Notes under the pieces: generated by a model
What the model was told of the DNA's origin: nothing
Seen by the model: only the letters and a program-made list of their open reading frames with translations
Database searches by the model: none
In this document: positions 17,900-26,773 of the stretch, piece after piece
Layout of the letters: every line of letters starts with the position of its first letter
Numbering within the stretch: position 1 is the stretch's first letter
DNA from: an uncultured Prochlorococcus sp.
GTDB lineage: Bacteria > Cyanobacteriota > Cyanobacteriia > PCC-6307 > Cyanobiaceae
Length of the DNA: 64,000 bases
Assembly: GCF_902626525.1 (NCBI RefSeq)
Contig: NZ_CACOFR010000008.1
Span: forward strand, 1 to 64,000
Direction: 5' to 3'
Program-made: the position numbers and the translations under genes

Positions 17900-19201
17900 A
17901 TGAGTAAGGGTTTTTATAAAAATCGAAGATTGAAGTCTTTTCTATTTCTTAGTGTTTGTTTTTTAGTAGCTCTAATTCCCCATGTTTACAATATCGAAGG
18001 TTTTTTTTATTTGATATTGACTCTTTCTTTAGTGATTGTTTTGTACGGTTTAATAGTTATTTCTAGAAATTTGAAAAGGAATAACATTTCAAATACTTTC
18101 AGCAACGGAGTTAGAAATAAAGAGTTACCTGTGCTTGATATTTTAGTTGCAGCTAGAGATGAAGAGAATGTTATAGCAAGATTAGTTGATAGATTATTTA
18201 GTTTAGATTATCCAACAAATAAATTAAATATTTACATAATCGATGATGGCAGTTCTGATAATACGCCTTTAATTTTAGATCGATTATCCAGAAAATATGA
18301 AAAACTAAAAGTAGTAAGTCGTTCTCCAAACGCAGGCGGAGGAAAGTCAGGCGCTTTAAATCATGCCTTGAAGTTTACTCATGGCGAATGGTTATTAGTT
18401 TTAGATGCTGATGCTCAACTCAAACAAGATTCTTTGATAAGGTTATTTAGTTTTGTAGAAGAGGGAGATTGGTCTGCAGTTCAATTAAGAAAATCAGTGA
18501 CAAATTTAAATAAGAACTTTTTAACTTCATGCCAGTCAATGGAGATGGCAATGGACGCAATCTTTCAATATGGAAGATTATCAGTTGCTGGAGTTTCTGA
18601 ATTAAGGGGAAATGGTCAATTAATTAAGAAGGATACATTATTGGCATGTGGTTCCTTTAATGAAGACACAGTTACCGATGATCTTGATTTAAGTTTAAGA
18701 TTATTACTATCAAAATCTAGGATTGGTATTTTATGGGATCCTCCAGTCATGGAAGAAGCAGTAGAGAATTTAAATGCTTTATTAGCGCAAAGGCAACGAT
18801 GGGCAGAGGGGGGATTGCAAAGATTCTTTGATTATGGCGATCAATTAGTTACTAATAAAATTGATATTTTGCAAAAATTTGATTTAACTTACTTCTTTAT
18901 CTTGCAATATGCACTTCCAATTATTTCCATTTTTGATCTATTTCTTAGTCTCGCTTTAATTGATTCACCAATTTACTGGCCAATTTCAATCACAGCTTTT
19001 ATGTTGTCTGGGATTGCTTTTTGGTATGGATCTTCTTGTAAAAGCGAAGTGCCTGTATTACAAAAAGGAAATTTTTTGATGATATTTATATCGGTATTTT
19101 ATTTATCTCATTGGTTTCTAGTAATCCCCTGGGTAACAATAAAGATGTCTATTTTCCCAAAAAAGATATTGTGGAGAAAAACTCTTCATACTGGAATTTA
19201 A
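17900..19201 (+). CDS. Membrane glycosyltransferase family 2 (candidate glucosyldiacylglycerol synthase)
   Basis: This is a processive-type GT2 enzyme. Two N-terminal membrane helices (about 13-55) are followed by the catalytic domain with DDGS at 115-118, DAD at 169-171, TDD at 259-261 and QRQRW at 297-301, then C-terminal helices from about 318. This D, DxD, TDD, QxxRW architecture with flanking membrane helices fits the cyanobacterial monoglucosyldiacylglycerol synthase (Sll1377/MgdA) family, the first step of galactolipid synthesis. I cannot exclude a cell-wall polysaccharide function, especially next to the SpoIID-like gene. It ends one base before the convergent dnaX stop. Confidence 0.8.
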   Translation: MSKGFYKNRRLKSFLFLSVCFLVALIPHVYNIEGFFYLILTLSLVIVLYGLIVISRNLKRNNISNTFSNGVRNKELPVLDILVAARDEENVIARLVDRLFSLDYPTNKLNIYIIDDGSSDNTPLILDRLSRKYEKLKVVSRSPNAGGGKSGALNHALKFTHGEWLLVLDADAQLKQDSLIRLFSFVEEGDWSAVQLRKSVTNLNKNFLTSCQSMEMAMDAIFQYGRLSVAGVSELRGNGQLIKKDTLLACGSFNEDTVTDDLDLSLRLLLSKSRIGILWDPPVMEEAVENLNALLAQRQRWAEGGLQRFFDYGDQLVTNKIDILQKFDLTYFFILQYALPIISIFDLFLSLALIDSPIYWPISITAFMLSGIAFWYGSSCKSEVPVLQKGNFLMIFISVFYLSHWFLVIPWVTIKMSIFPKKILWRKTLHTGI

Positions 19202-19202
19202 T

Positions 19203-20966
19203 TTATTCATCAAGGTCTATAATTTCTCCATTAAAAAACTTTGCTAAGTTTTTTGAACTATCATCATTGTCTTCCTCGTTAGATATTTTTGTCGACAAGT
19301 TAGTTTTTGGTTCTATTGTTGTAGTTGGCTTCAGACTTTTTTCTTGATTTTTGGTTGTTTCTGGAGAGCTTGTTTGGTTAATTTTAGTTAATTGCTTAGT
19401 AGTAAAATTAAGAATTATTTGCTCTCCAAATATCTTTTTTATAGTATTTTCAATTATAACTTTTCTGCTTTTTATCATATTTTCCCAGTTTGGAGATAAT
19501 GCTATTGTGATTTTTTCCGAATTAAGACTTTCAAGTTCGGCTTGTTGTGAGAGTAACATTCTTGTTGATGGTAATTCTAATTTAGAAAGAATTAATTCCC
19601 ATTTATCTTTTAAATTATTTGATTCAGTATCATTTTTGGTCTTCTCAGAAATATTTTCCATAGTTTCTTTTCTAAGGCCATCAAATTTTTTTAATTTTTC
19701 GTCTTTTTTTACAATCAACTCCTCACGACTTATATCCTCTTTTATAGTTTGTTTTTGAATCTCATTAGAGATATTTTTTTTATTCATTATTGTAATGTTT
19801 TTTGGGCTTTCAGAATGCCCTTTAGTCGCATTATGTTTATCTTCTTGTTTATTTTTAAAACTATTTATCTCATGATTATCCAGAAGGCTAGTTAAATGTA
19901 TTTCAAACCAAAGCCTTGGATTATCACTTGTTTTGATTTGATATTCAATATTTCTCAGATTATTATGCCAATTTATTATTGTTGATTTATTAATTGTTTT
20001 TGAGATTTTATCTAATTCATCTTGAAATTCATCAGATGTATAATAAAGGTCTGAATATTTATTATTTATAGTGTGTAGTAGTAGATCTCTTGTTATATTC
20101 AACAATCCGATAATTATTTGATGGGGTTCGTTACCGGCATCATATAATTTGTTGCAGGTTATAATTAACGATTCTGGATTATTTTCAACTAATGATTTAA
20201 TCAGATTTGTTAATTCAATTTCTGATACTTCTCCTAGCAAGTTTTGAATATTTTTAATCGTAATCCCTTCTGGTAGAAGATTGAGTTGTTCAAGAAGGCT
20301 TTGTGCATCTCTCATGCCTCCATTAGATCTTTTTGCAATCATTTTTAATGCTTGACCTTCGTACTTAATGGATTCTTTTTCTGCTATTTCTGATAAATGT
20401 TGAAAAATGTCACTAGGGCTTATTCTTCTAAAATCAAACTTTTGACATCTACTTTGTATTGTATTTAATACTCTCTCAGGATTTGTCGTCGCAAGGATAA
20501 ATACAACTCTTGAGGGCGGTTCTTCAATCGTTTTTAGCAGAGCATTTGAAGCCGCTGTAGAAAGCATATGACATTCATCAATAACGTATACTTTCCATCT
20601 TGCATTAGAGGGTGCAAATCTTGCTCTTTCTATAATTTCTCTTATATTCTCAACTCCTGTATTTGATGCAGCATCAATCTCGATAATATCCAGAGCGTTC
20701 CCATCTGTAATTTCTCTGCATAAGTTACATTTACCACAAGGATTTATTGTTGGTTCTTCGAATGTCTGGCAGTTTAGAGATTTAGCAAATATTCTCGCAC
20801 TTGATGTTTTCCCAGTACCTCTTGGACCATTAAAAAGATATGCAGGAGCAATTTTTTTTGTTAAGAGTGCTTGTTTTAGAGTAATAGATATAAATTGCTG
20901 CCCAACCAATTCATCTAAGTTGTTTGGTCTATATTTTTGATGAAGAGGCTTATGTGTATAAGGCAT
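19203..20966 (-). CDS. dnaX: DNA polymerase III subunits gamma and tau
   Basis: DnaX is the clamp-loader ATPase. The 587-residue protein has Walker A GPRGTGKT at 47-54, zinc-binding cysteines at 66, 77, 80 and 83 (CGKCNLC), Walker B/DECH at 130-133, and TTNPERVL with the arginine finger region. After about residue 370 the chain becomes a Lys/Glu/Asn-rich linker and a short C-terminal domain (LKDKWELILSKLELPSTRMLLSQ). It is uninterrupted by an intein, unlike dnaX of some cyanobacteria. I did not find an obvious slippery A-run with hairpin for programmed frameshifting. It is the last gene of tig-clpP-clpX-dnaX. Confidence 0.96.
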   Translation of the reverse strand: MPYTHKPLHQKYRPNNLDELVGQQFISITLKQALLTKKIAPAYLFNGPRGTGKTSSARIFAKSLNCQTFEEPTINPCGKCNLCREITDGNALDIIEIDAASNTGVENIREIIERARFAPSNARWKVYVIDECHMLSTAASNALLKTIEEPPSRVVFILATTNPERVLNTIQSRCQKFDFRRISPSDIFQHLSEIAEKESIKYEGQALKMIAKRSNGGMRDAQSLLEQLNLLPEGITIKNIQNLLGEVSEIELTNLIKSLVENNPESLIITCNKLYDAGNEPHQIIIGLLNITRDLLLHTINNKYSDLYYTSDEFQDELDKISKTINKSTIINWHNNLRNIEYQIKTSDNPRLWFEIHLTSLLDNHEINSFKNKQEDKHNATKGHSESPKNITIMNKKNISNEIQKQTIKEDISREELIVKKDEKLKKFDGLRKETMENISEKTKNDTESNNLKDKWELILSKLELPSTRMLLSQQAELESLNSEKITIALSPNWENMIKSRKVIIENTIKKIFGEQIILNFTTKQLTKINQTSSPETTKNQEKSLKPTTTIEPKTNLSTKISNEEDNDDSSKNLAKFFNGEIIDLDE

Positions 20967-21019
20967 TTATTTTTCATTCATTAGAATAAATAGGAATTAC
21001 AACAATTAAACTCTAATTT

Positions 21020-22387
21020 TTATGCAGATTCTTTAATGACTCTTTTTGATCCTGAAGGTAGTTTAACAATTTTGGATGAGAACAAATTATCTACCATTTT
21101 TTTTGTAATTGTGAATTCTTTTATATTTTCTTGAGAAGGTAAAGTGTACATTATGTCTAGCATTAGTTCTTCAATTATTGATCTTAATGCTCTTGCTCCT
21201 GTTTTTCTTTTATATGCTTCATTTGCTATCGCTTCAACAGAATTAGGCTCAAATTTTAATTCAACATTATCCATACTCAGCAACGTTTTGAATTGTTTTA
21301 CTAGTGCATCTCTTGGTTGAGTCAGAATAGATTCTAAAGTTTCTTTAGTAAGACGATCTAATACCGCACAAACCGGAATTCTTCCAATAAATTCTGGAAT
21401 TAGCCCATATTTTACTAAATCATCTAAATCTAAATTTTTTAAGGAATCTCTTGGGTCGACTATTTTTTTTGTGTCAACTTTGTTTTGATCTGAATTAGTG
21501 GTAAACCCTATGGAATTTTTACCCATGCGCTTTTGAACGATATCCTCTAAACCTATAAAAGCACCCCCGCAGATAAATAAAATTTGACTTGTATCAATTT
21601 GTATACAGTCGTGATAAGGATGTTTCCTACCCCCTTGCGGTGGGACATTCGCAATTGTTCCTTCAAGCATTTTTAATAATGCTTGCTGTACACCTTCACC
21701 AGAAACATCTCTTGTGATTGAAGGATTCTCGCTTTTTCTAGCAATTTTATCTATTTCATCTATGTAAATAATCCCTTTTTGAGCTAGTTCTACATTCATT
21801 TCTGATTTTTGTAGAAGTCTTAAAAGTATATTTTCAACATCTTCCCCAACATATCCAGCTTCTGTCAAAGTCGTTGCATCAGCTACTGCAAAAGGAACAT
21901 CTAGAAACTCAGCTAAAGTTTGTGCTAATAATGTTTTTCCACTTCCAGTAGGGCCGATGAGTAAGATATTTGATTTTTGTAGTTTGGTTGTTTGTGAATC
22001 TGTAGGATTACCATTTTTACTTTCTTCTTTAACTTTCCAGGCTAATCTTTTGTAGTGGTTGTATACGGCTACTGATAATATTTTTTTTGCAGATTCTTGT
22101 CCAACAACTTGATTATCTAGAAAATTTTTAATTTCTAATGGCTTAGGAATTGAGGTTAATACTAAAGGAAGAGATTTTTTTAAGTTATCATTTGGTAATT
22201 TCTTTTTTACTTGCGAAGAGTTGTTTGTATTTGCTTGATTATCAAGTAATTCTTCATCGAGAATTTCATTACAAAGGTCTATGCACTCATCACAGATATA
22301 AACCCCAGGACCAGCTATAAGCTTTCTTACTTGGTCTTGTGACTTGCCGCAAAATGAACATTTGAGATGGGCGTCGAATTTAGCCAT
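21020..22387 (-). CDS. clpX: ATP-dependent Clp protease ATP-binding subunit ClpX
   Basis: ClpX unfolds substrates and feeds them to ClpP. The N-terminal zinc-binding domain has cysteines at 10, 13, 32 and 35 ([14 protein letters not shown]). Walker A is GPTGSGKT at 145-152, followed by a Walker [12 protein letters not shown] and the pore-loop [12 protein letters not shown]. The IGF-containing loop for ClpP docking is visible (NSIGFTTN). The 455-residue length is normal. It lies 104 bases downstream of clpP; that gap contains a hairpin close to the clpX start. Confidence 0.98.
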   Translation of the reverse strand: MAKFDAHLKCSFCGKSQDQVRKLIAGPGVYICDECIDLCNEILDEELLDNQANTNNSSQVKKKLPNDNLKKSLPLVLTSIPKPLEIKNFLDNQVVGQESAKKILSVAVYNHYKRLAWKVKEESKNGNPTDSQTTKLQKSNILLIGPTGSGKTLLAQTLAEFLDVPFAVADATTLTEAGYVGEDVENILLRLLQKSEMNVELAQKGIIYIDEIDKIARKSENPSITRDVSGEGVQQALLKMLEGTIANVPPQGGRKHPYHDCIQIDTSQILFICGGAFIGLEDIVQKRMGKNSIGFTTNSDQNKVDTKKIVDPRDSLKNLDLDDLVKYGLIPEFIGRIPVCAVLDRLTKETLESILTQPRDALVKQFKTLLSMDNVELKFEPNSVEAIANEAYKRKTGARALRSIIEELMLDIMYTLPSQENIKEFTITKKMVDNLFSSKIVKLPSGSKRVIKESA

Positions 22388-22404
22388 CGATTATAAAGTT
22401 TAAC

Positions 22405-22433
22405 GTGAAGGGTGTTAAATATTCCCTATTCAC
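22405..22433 (-). promoter_or_regulatory. Hairpin in the clpX leader
   Basis: GTGAAGGG (22405-22412) pairs with CCC and TTCAC (22424-22433) with a two-base bulge (TA), giving eight base pairs, five of them G-C, around an 11-base loop. In this AT-rich genome that is unusually stable. It ends about 17 bases before the clpX ATG on the minus strand. It has no T-run after it, so it looks more like an RNA processing or translational element than a terminator. Confidence 0.4.
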
Positions 22434-22491
22434 TAGGATTGCTTATAAATATCAATTCGTCATCATATTCTTAAAAAATCAGTATCCCTTG

Positions 22492-23136
22492 TCACTTTTT
22501 GATAACTTTATCTATTAATCCGTATTCGACTGCTTCTGAGGGAGATAAGAAGTAATCTCTTTCTGTATCTTCATTAATTTTTTCTAAAGTTTGACCAGTA
22601 TGTTCTGCTAGAAGCGAATTTAATGTTTTCTTCAGGTAAAGTATTTCTTTAGCTTGTATTTCAATTTCTACTGCTTGACCTTGTGCACCTCCAAGAGGTT
22701 GATGAATCATTATCCTAGAATTTGGTAAAGCTAATCTTTTCCCCTTTGCTCCCCCCGAAAGTAAAAATGCACCCATGCTTGCTGCTACTCCAAAGCATAT
22801 TGTGACTACATCTGGGGATATTTGTTGCATGGTATCGTATATCGCCATTCCTGCTGTTACTGAGCCTCCAGGAGAATTGATATATATTTGGATGTCTTTT
22901 TCTGGATCTTCAGCTTCAAGAAATAATAATTGTGCCACAAGAGAGTCTGATACCTGATCATTAATCCCAGTACCTAAAAAAATTATTCTCTCCCTCAATA
23001 GTCTTGAATAAATATCAAAAGCTCTTTCCCCTCTGCCAGATTGTTCTATAACAGTAGGCACAGCGGCAATAGTTTTATTAATACTTTCGTAAGAACTTAT
23101 TGAGCTTTGGATTAAATGTTTTTTTTCTGAGTTCAC
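22492..23136 (-). CDS. clpP: ATP-dependent Clp protease proteolytic subunit (ClpP2 type)
   Basis: This is a serine peptidase of 214 residues. The catalytic triad can be read as Ser120 ([11 protein letters not shown]), His145 ([10 protein letters not shown]) and Asp194 (TERDYFLS). The N-terminal 20 residues form a short extension. Cyanobacteria have several ClpP/ClpR paralogues; the clpP copy directly upstream of clpX and downstream of tig is normally ClpP2, which pairs with ClpX. That assignment rests on gene context. Confidence 0.95.
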   Translation of the reverse strand: MNSEKKHLIQSSISSYESINKTIAAVPTVIEQSGRGERAFDIYSRLLRERIIFLGTGINDQVSDSLVAQLLFLEAEDPEKDIQIYINSPGGSVTAGMAIYDTMQQISPDVVTICFGVAASMGAFLLSGGAKGKRLALPNSRIMIHQPLGGAQGQAVEIEIQAKEILYLKKTLNSLLAEHTGQTLEKINEDTERDYFLSPSEAVEYGLIDKVIKK

Positions 23137-23201
23137 AAAATGGTTAAAGTCTTATAAATAATTTAAGGGTTTTTTGATTAATTAGTAGAAAAATTCATAA
23201 A

Positions 23202-24635
23202 TTATTTTTTTTCTTTTTTATTTTGAGTTTTTGTTGTTTTTGTTGTTTTTGCTGTTTTTGCAACTGTTTTGACAGCTTTTGTTGTTTTGGAGCTTTTGGT
23301 AGCTTTAGAAGTTTTCGTAGTTTTTTCTTTTACTTCGGAATTTTCTTCAAGCCAAATTATTAATTTTTCTTTAAGTAAATCATTACTGATTACTTCCGTT
23401 AATTTTTTTCTATCTATTTGTTTTGAAGATTGAGAGATTACATCTTTATATTCCTTCATTTTTAAATCAATTTCATCTTTTTCAACTGTTATATTTTCTT
23501 GGACTGCTAGTGCTTTGAGAGCTAAATTTCTTTGAACATTTTTTTCTGCCTGAGGCCTTGTGGATTCTGCTAATGACTTAACTAATTCCGGAGTAAAAGT
23601 AGATTTGATATCAAGACCTTGTTGAGCAAATCTTTGAGCGGTTTGTTCAATATTATTCCTGACTTCTATATCAATCATAGATTTTGGAATTTCAGCAACC
23701 AATTCGTTTGTTAAGGCATCTAATAATGCTTCAATTTTGATATCTTTTTGATTGTTTTCAAAATTCTCTTTAAGTTGCTTTTCAATATCTTTCTTTAACT
23801 CTTTTAATGATTCTTTGTTGCCAGACTGTTTTGCAAAATCATCATTAAGTTCAGGTAATTCTTTTTCCTTAAGATCCTTAAGATTTACTTCAAAGATTGC
23901 CTCTTTGCCTCTTGAATCCTCATGAGAATAATCTATAGGAAATTTAAGGTTAAGTGTTTTAGTCTCACCAATTTTCATTTTAACGATTCCTTCAACGAAA
24001 CCAGGAATCATTTTGTTCTTTTCTAACTCAAGATCCATGGATTCACTTGTCCCACCATCAATCGCTTTACCAGAATCTTTATATTTTCCTTTGAAACTAA
24101 CTACAGCAATATCTCCTAATTTCGCTGCTCTATTGGTTACTGGAATAATATTTGCAAACTGACTTCTAGACTTTTCTAGCGCTTCATCAACTGACTTAGG
24201 ATCAAACTTTGTTTTTAAGATTTCAACACTAAGTCCTTTAGATTTTTTTAATTTTAATTCGGGAGCAATATCAGTTTGAAGGGTAACCTTAAGTGATTTT
24301 TCAGGATTAAACTTTGCGAGTAAAGATTCAAATCCATCTACTAATTCTGGTTCACTTAGTGGCTCTATGGATTTTATTTTTAATGCTTCTTTCCATGATT
24401 TATCAATAATTTTTTCTAGAGCAGAAGCATGTAATTGAGTGATTCCAATTCTTTGGATTAAGACTTGTCTAGGAATTTTACCAAGTCTAAAGCCTGGAAT
24501 TTTAGCCGAACGACTGATAGTACTTATTGTCTCATTTACACAAGTTTTGCATGTCTCAGGTGGTATTTCTAATTCAAATGAAATTCTACTTTGAGGCAGA
24601 GGAGTTGTTTTAACTATTAATGATTCTTTAGCCAT
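23202..24635 (-). CDS. tig: Trigger factor with lysine/threonine-rich C-terminal tail
   Basis: Trigger factor is the ribosome-bound chaperone and peptidyl-prolyl isomerase. The ribosome-binding signature is visible as PGFRLGKIPRQVL (about 48-60). The FKBP-like domain follows (GDIAVVSFKGKY, then a KMIGF-like segment, about 165-250), then the helical C-terminal chaperone arms. The last 42 residues (436-477) are a low-complexity tail built from KTTK and KTAK units. This tail is unusual and comes from a T-rich tandem repeat in the plus-strand sequence. The gene heads tig-clpP-clpX-dnaX and is divergent from asd. Confidence 0.95.
   Translation of the reverse strand: MAKESLIVKTTPLPQSRISFELEIPPETCKTCVNETISTISRSAKIPGFRLGKIPRQVLIQRIGITQLHASALEKIIDKSWKEALKIKSIEPLSEPELVDGFESLLAKFNPEKSLKVTLQTDIAPELKLKKSKGLSVEILKTKFDPKSVDEALEKSRSQFANIIPVTNRAAKLGDIAVVSFKGKYKDSGKAIDGGTSESMDLELEKNKMIPGFVEGIVKMKIGETKTLNLKFPIDYSHEDSRGKEAIFEVNLKDLKEKELPELNDDFAKQSGNKESLKELKKDIEKQLKENFENNQKDIKIEALLDALTNELVAEIPKSMIDIEVRNNIEQTAQRFAQQGLDIKSTFTPELVKSLAESTRPQAEKNVQRNLALKALAVQENITVEKDEIDLKMKEYKDVISQSSKQIDRKKLTEVISNDLLKEKLIIWLEENSEVKEKTTKTSKATKSSKTTKAVKTVAKTAKTTKTTKTQNKKEKK
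23218..23330 (-). repeat. Low-complexity tandem repeat encoding the KTTK tail of trigger factor
   Basis: On the plus strand this region repeats units such as TTTTTGTTG many times with small changes, giving the Lys/Thr/Ala tail of trigger factor. The repeat stays in frame throughout. Such repeats often vary in copy number between strains by slippage. Confidence 0.65.
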
Positions 24636-24676
24636 TTTTTTTTGTAATTATTACTAAAAGCCGAATCTTAATTATT

Positions 24677-24689
24677 TCACATTATGTGA
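24677..24689. promoter_or_regulatory. Palindrome in the tig/asd divergent region
   Basis: TCACATTATGTGA is a perfect 13-base palindrome (6-base arms, one central base), 42 bases upstream of the tig start and 71 bases upstream of the asd start. Its position between divergent genes and its symmetry suit an operator for a dimeric regulator. It does not match the NtcA consensus (GTA-N8-TAC). No regulator can be named. Confidence 0.3.
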
Positions 24690-24759
24690 TTTCCTTGAAA
24701 GTTATTTTTTTGATAAAGTAAAAAAAATACTCAATCTATTTATAAAATCATTTTAAAGT

Positions 24760-25791
24760 GTGAGACAATCTCCGTTTTTGCCTAATAGGCCATTAAAAGT
24801 TGCTGTTTTAGGATCTTCAGGTGCTGTGGGATCTGAATTACTCAAAATTCTTGAACAACGTGATTTTCCAATATCAGAATTGGTCTTGCTTTCATCAGAG
24901 CGTTCAGAAGGGAAAAAAATTATTTGGAAAGGTGAAGAATTAGTTACAAAAAACACAACTAAGAAAGAATTTCTGAATCTTGATTTAGTTTTAGCTTCAG
25001 CAGGTGGAAGTATTTCAAAAAAATGGTTGTCTAGCATTATGGAACAAAATTCTTTATTGATAGATAATTCAAGTGCTTTCAGATTAGATAAGAATGTACC
25101 TCTCATAGTTCCTGAAGTTAATGCTAGTGAAGCACTCAATCATGATGGGGTAATAGCGAATCCAAACTGCACTACCATCTTATTGACATTAGTTTTAGCT
25201 CCTTTAAATAAACTTTCGAATATTCAAAGAGTTGTTGTCTCAACGTATCAATCTGTAAGTGGTGCAGGCCAATTGGCTATGGAGGAACTAAAACTTTTAA
25301 CTGAACAATATCTTCAGGGTAATCCTCAAAAAAGTGAAGTTTTGCCATACTCACTGGCTTTTAATTTGTTTTTACATAATTCACCCATGCTTGCAAATAA
25401 TTACTGCGAAGAAGAGATGAAAATGGTTAATGAAACCAGGAAAATATTAAATATTGCTGATTTAAAGCTCTCTGCTACATGTGTTCGAGTCCCAGTACTG
25501 AGAGCACATTCTGAATCGATCAATATTGAATTTGCAGGTGTAGTTGAGCCTAAAAATGCTCTTGAAGAATTAAAAAAATCACCTGGCATTGAAATTATTG
25601 AGGATTACAAAAATAATAGATTTCCTATGCCAAATGACGTTATGGGAAGGGATAATGTTGCTGTTGGCAGGCTAAGAACTGATATAAGTCAGCCTAATGG
25701 ATTAGAATTATGGTTATGTGGAGATCAAATAAGAAAAGGAGCAGCTCTTAATGCTGTTCAAATAGCTGAGTTACTAATTCCAAAAAAATGA
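24760..25791 (+). CDS. asd: Aspartate-semialdehyde dehydrogenase
   Basis: Asd reduces aspartyl phosphate to aspartate semialdehyde, the branch point to lysine/diaminopimelate, threonine and methionine. The NADP loop is GSSGAVG at 18-24 and the catalytic cysteine is Cys137 in NPNCTTI. Substrate-binding QSVSGAG and the later [10 protein letters not shown] region are present. The GTG start gives [18 protein letters not shown]. The stop overlaps the dapA start as ATGA, indicating translational coupling. The product feeds DapA directly. Confidence 0.97.
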   Translation: MRQSPFLPNRPLKVAVLGSSGAVGSELLKILEQRDFPISELVLLSSERSEGKKIIWKGEELVTKNTTKKEFLNLDLVLASAGGSISKKWLSSIMEQNSLLIDNSSAFRLDKNVPLIVPEVNASEALNHDGVIANPNCTTILLTLVLAPLNKLSNIQRVVVSTYQSVSGAGQLAMEELKLLTEQYLQGNPQKSEVLPYSLAFNLFLHNSPMLANNYCEEEMKMVNETRKILNIADLKLSATCVRVPVLRAHSESINIEFAGVVEPKNALEELKKSPGIEIIEDYKNNRFPMPNDVMGRDNVAVGRLRTDISQPNGLELWLCGDQIRKGAALNAVQIAELLIPKK

Positions 25792-26696
25792 TTACAGACA
25801 AAACTGAGTGTAATAATCCACTATTTGGAAGAATATTGACTGCAATGGTTACTCCATTTACTGAAAATGGAGATGTAGATTATGAACTAGCTATAAAACT
25901 CTCAAATTATCTTTTTGAGAACGGTTCTGATGGTATTGTGCTATGTGGTACTACTGGAGAATCACCGACTCTTTCATGGTCGGAACAGCATGATTTATTT
26001 GTTGCAGTAAAAGGATCTTTGGATTCAAGCTGTAAAGTATTAGTTGGCACTGGTAGTAACTGTACAAGCGAAGCAGTAAAAGCTACAAAAAAAGCCTATG
26101 ACTCTGGAGCTGACGGTGCTTTGGTCGTTGTTCCTTATTACAATAAACCACCTCAAGAAGGTCTTTATAAACATTTTAGTTCCGTTGCTAATGCTGCAAA
26201 GGATTTACCTCTAATGCTTTACAACATTCCTGGAAGGACAGGTTGCAATTTATTACCTGATACTGTGAAGAAACTTATGGATTTTTCAAATATTCTCTGT
26301 ATTAAAGCTGCAAGCGGTAGAATAGAAGAAGTGACGGAGTTGAGGGCGGCTTGCGGCCCGAAACTTACTATATATAGTGGCGATGATTCTTTATTGCTTC
26401 CTATGATGTCTGTCGGTGCTGTTGGTGTGGTAAGTGTGGCTAGTCATTTGGTTGGCACACAATTAAAAGAAATGATTTCTTTCTTTCTTAATGGGGAGGT
26501 TTCTAATGCATTAGAGATTCATGAAAAACTCCAACCACTTTTTAAAGGACTCTTTGTAACAACAAATCCTATTCCAATTAAGGCTGCTTTAGAACTTTTA
26601 GGTTGGAAAGTGGGTTCTCCAAGAAATCCATTAACACCACTTAATAAAGAACAAAAAGAAAATTTATCTAAGATAATTCAAAATCTGTCTTTGTAA
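25788..26696 (+). CDS. dapA: 4-hydroxy-tetrahydrodipicolinate synthase
   Basis: DapA condenses aspartate semialdehyde with pyruvate, committing carbon to diaminopimelate and lysine. The 302-residue TIM barrel shows GTTGESPTL at 54-62, catalytic Tyr145 (LYNIPGRTG) and Schiff-base Lys173 (CIKAASG). It overlaps asd by four bases and is followed after 77 bases by rnj on the same strand. Confidence 0.98.
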   Translation: MITDKTECNNPLFGRILTAMVTPFTENGDVDYELAIKLSNYLFENGSDGIVLCGTTGESPTLSWSEQHDLFVAVKGSLDSSCKVLVGTGSNCTSEAVKATKKAYDSGADGALVVVPYYNKPPQEGLYKHFSSVANAAKDLPLMLYNIPGRTGCNLLPDTVKKLMDFSNILCIKAASGRIEEVTELRAACGPKLTIYSGDDSLLLPMMSVGAVGVVSVASHLVGTQLKEMISFFLNGEVSNALEIHEKLQPLFKGLFVTTNPIPIKAALELLGWKVGSPRNPLTPLNKEQKENLSKIIQNLSL

Positions 26697-26706
26697 ATAC
26701 TTCTTC

Positions 26707-26724
26707 TAAGCTTTGATAAGCTTA
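26707..26724 (+). terminator. Short perfect hairpin after dapA
   Basis: TAAGCTT (26707-26713) and AAGCTTA (26718-26724) form a perfect 7-base-pair stem with a four-base TGAT loop, 11 bases after the dapA stop. The following sequence (ATTTAATC) is not a T-run, so intrinsic termination would be weak. It may instead mark the asd-dapA mRNA 3' end or a processing point before rnj. Confidence 0.35.
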
Positions 26725-26773
26725 ATTTAATCAAAATAACTACAATTTTGCATGTCCGCAAAAAATAATCATC

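Noticed and set aside
19111-19347. Open frame bridging the GT2 gene and dnaX
   Set aside because: It overlaps two well-supported genes in other frames and has no recognisable content.
19351-19758. A 135-codon open frame on the plus strand
   Set aside because: Antisense to the lysine- and glutamate-rich C-terminal part of dnaX, which gives long Phe/Ser-rich mirror frames.
24753-25139. A 128-codon minus-strand frame inside asd
   Set aside because: Antisense to the conserved NADP-binding domain; no independent support.
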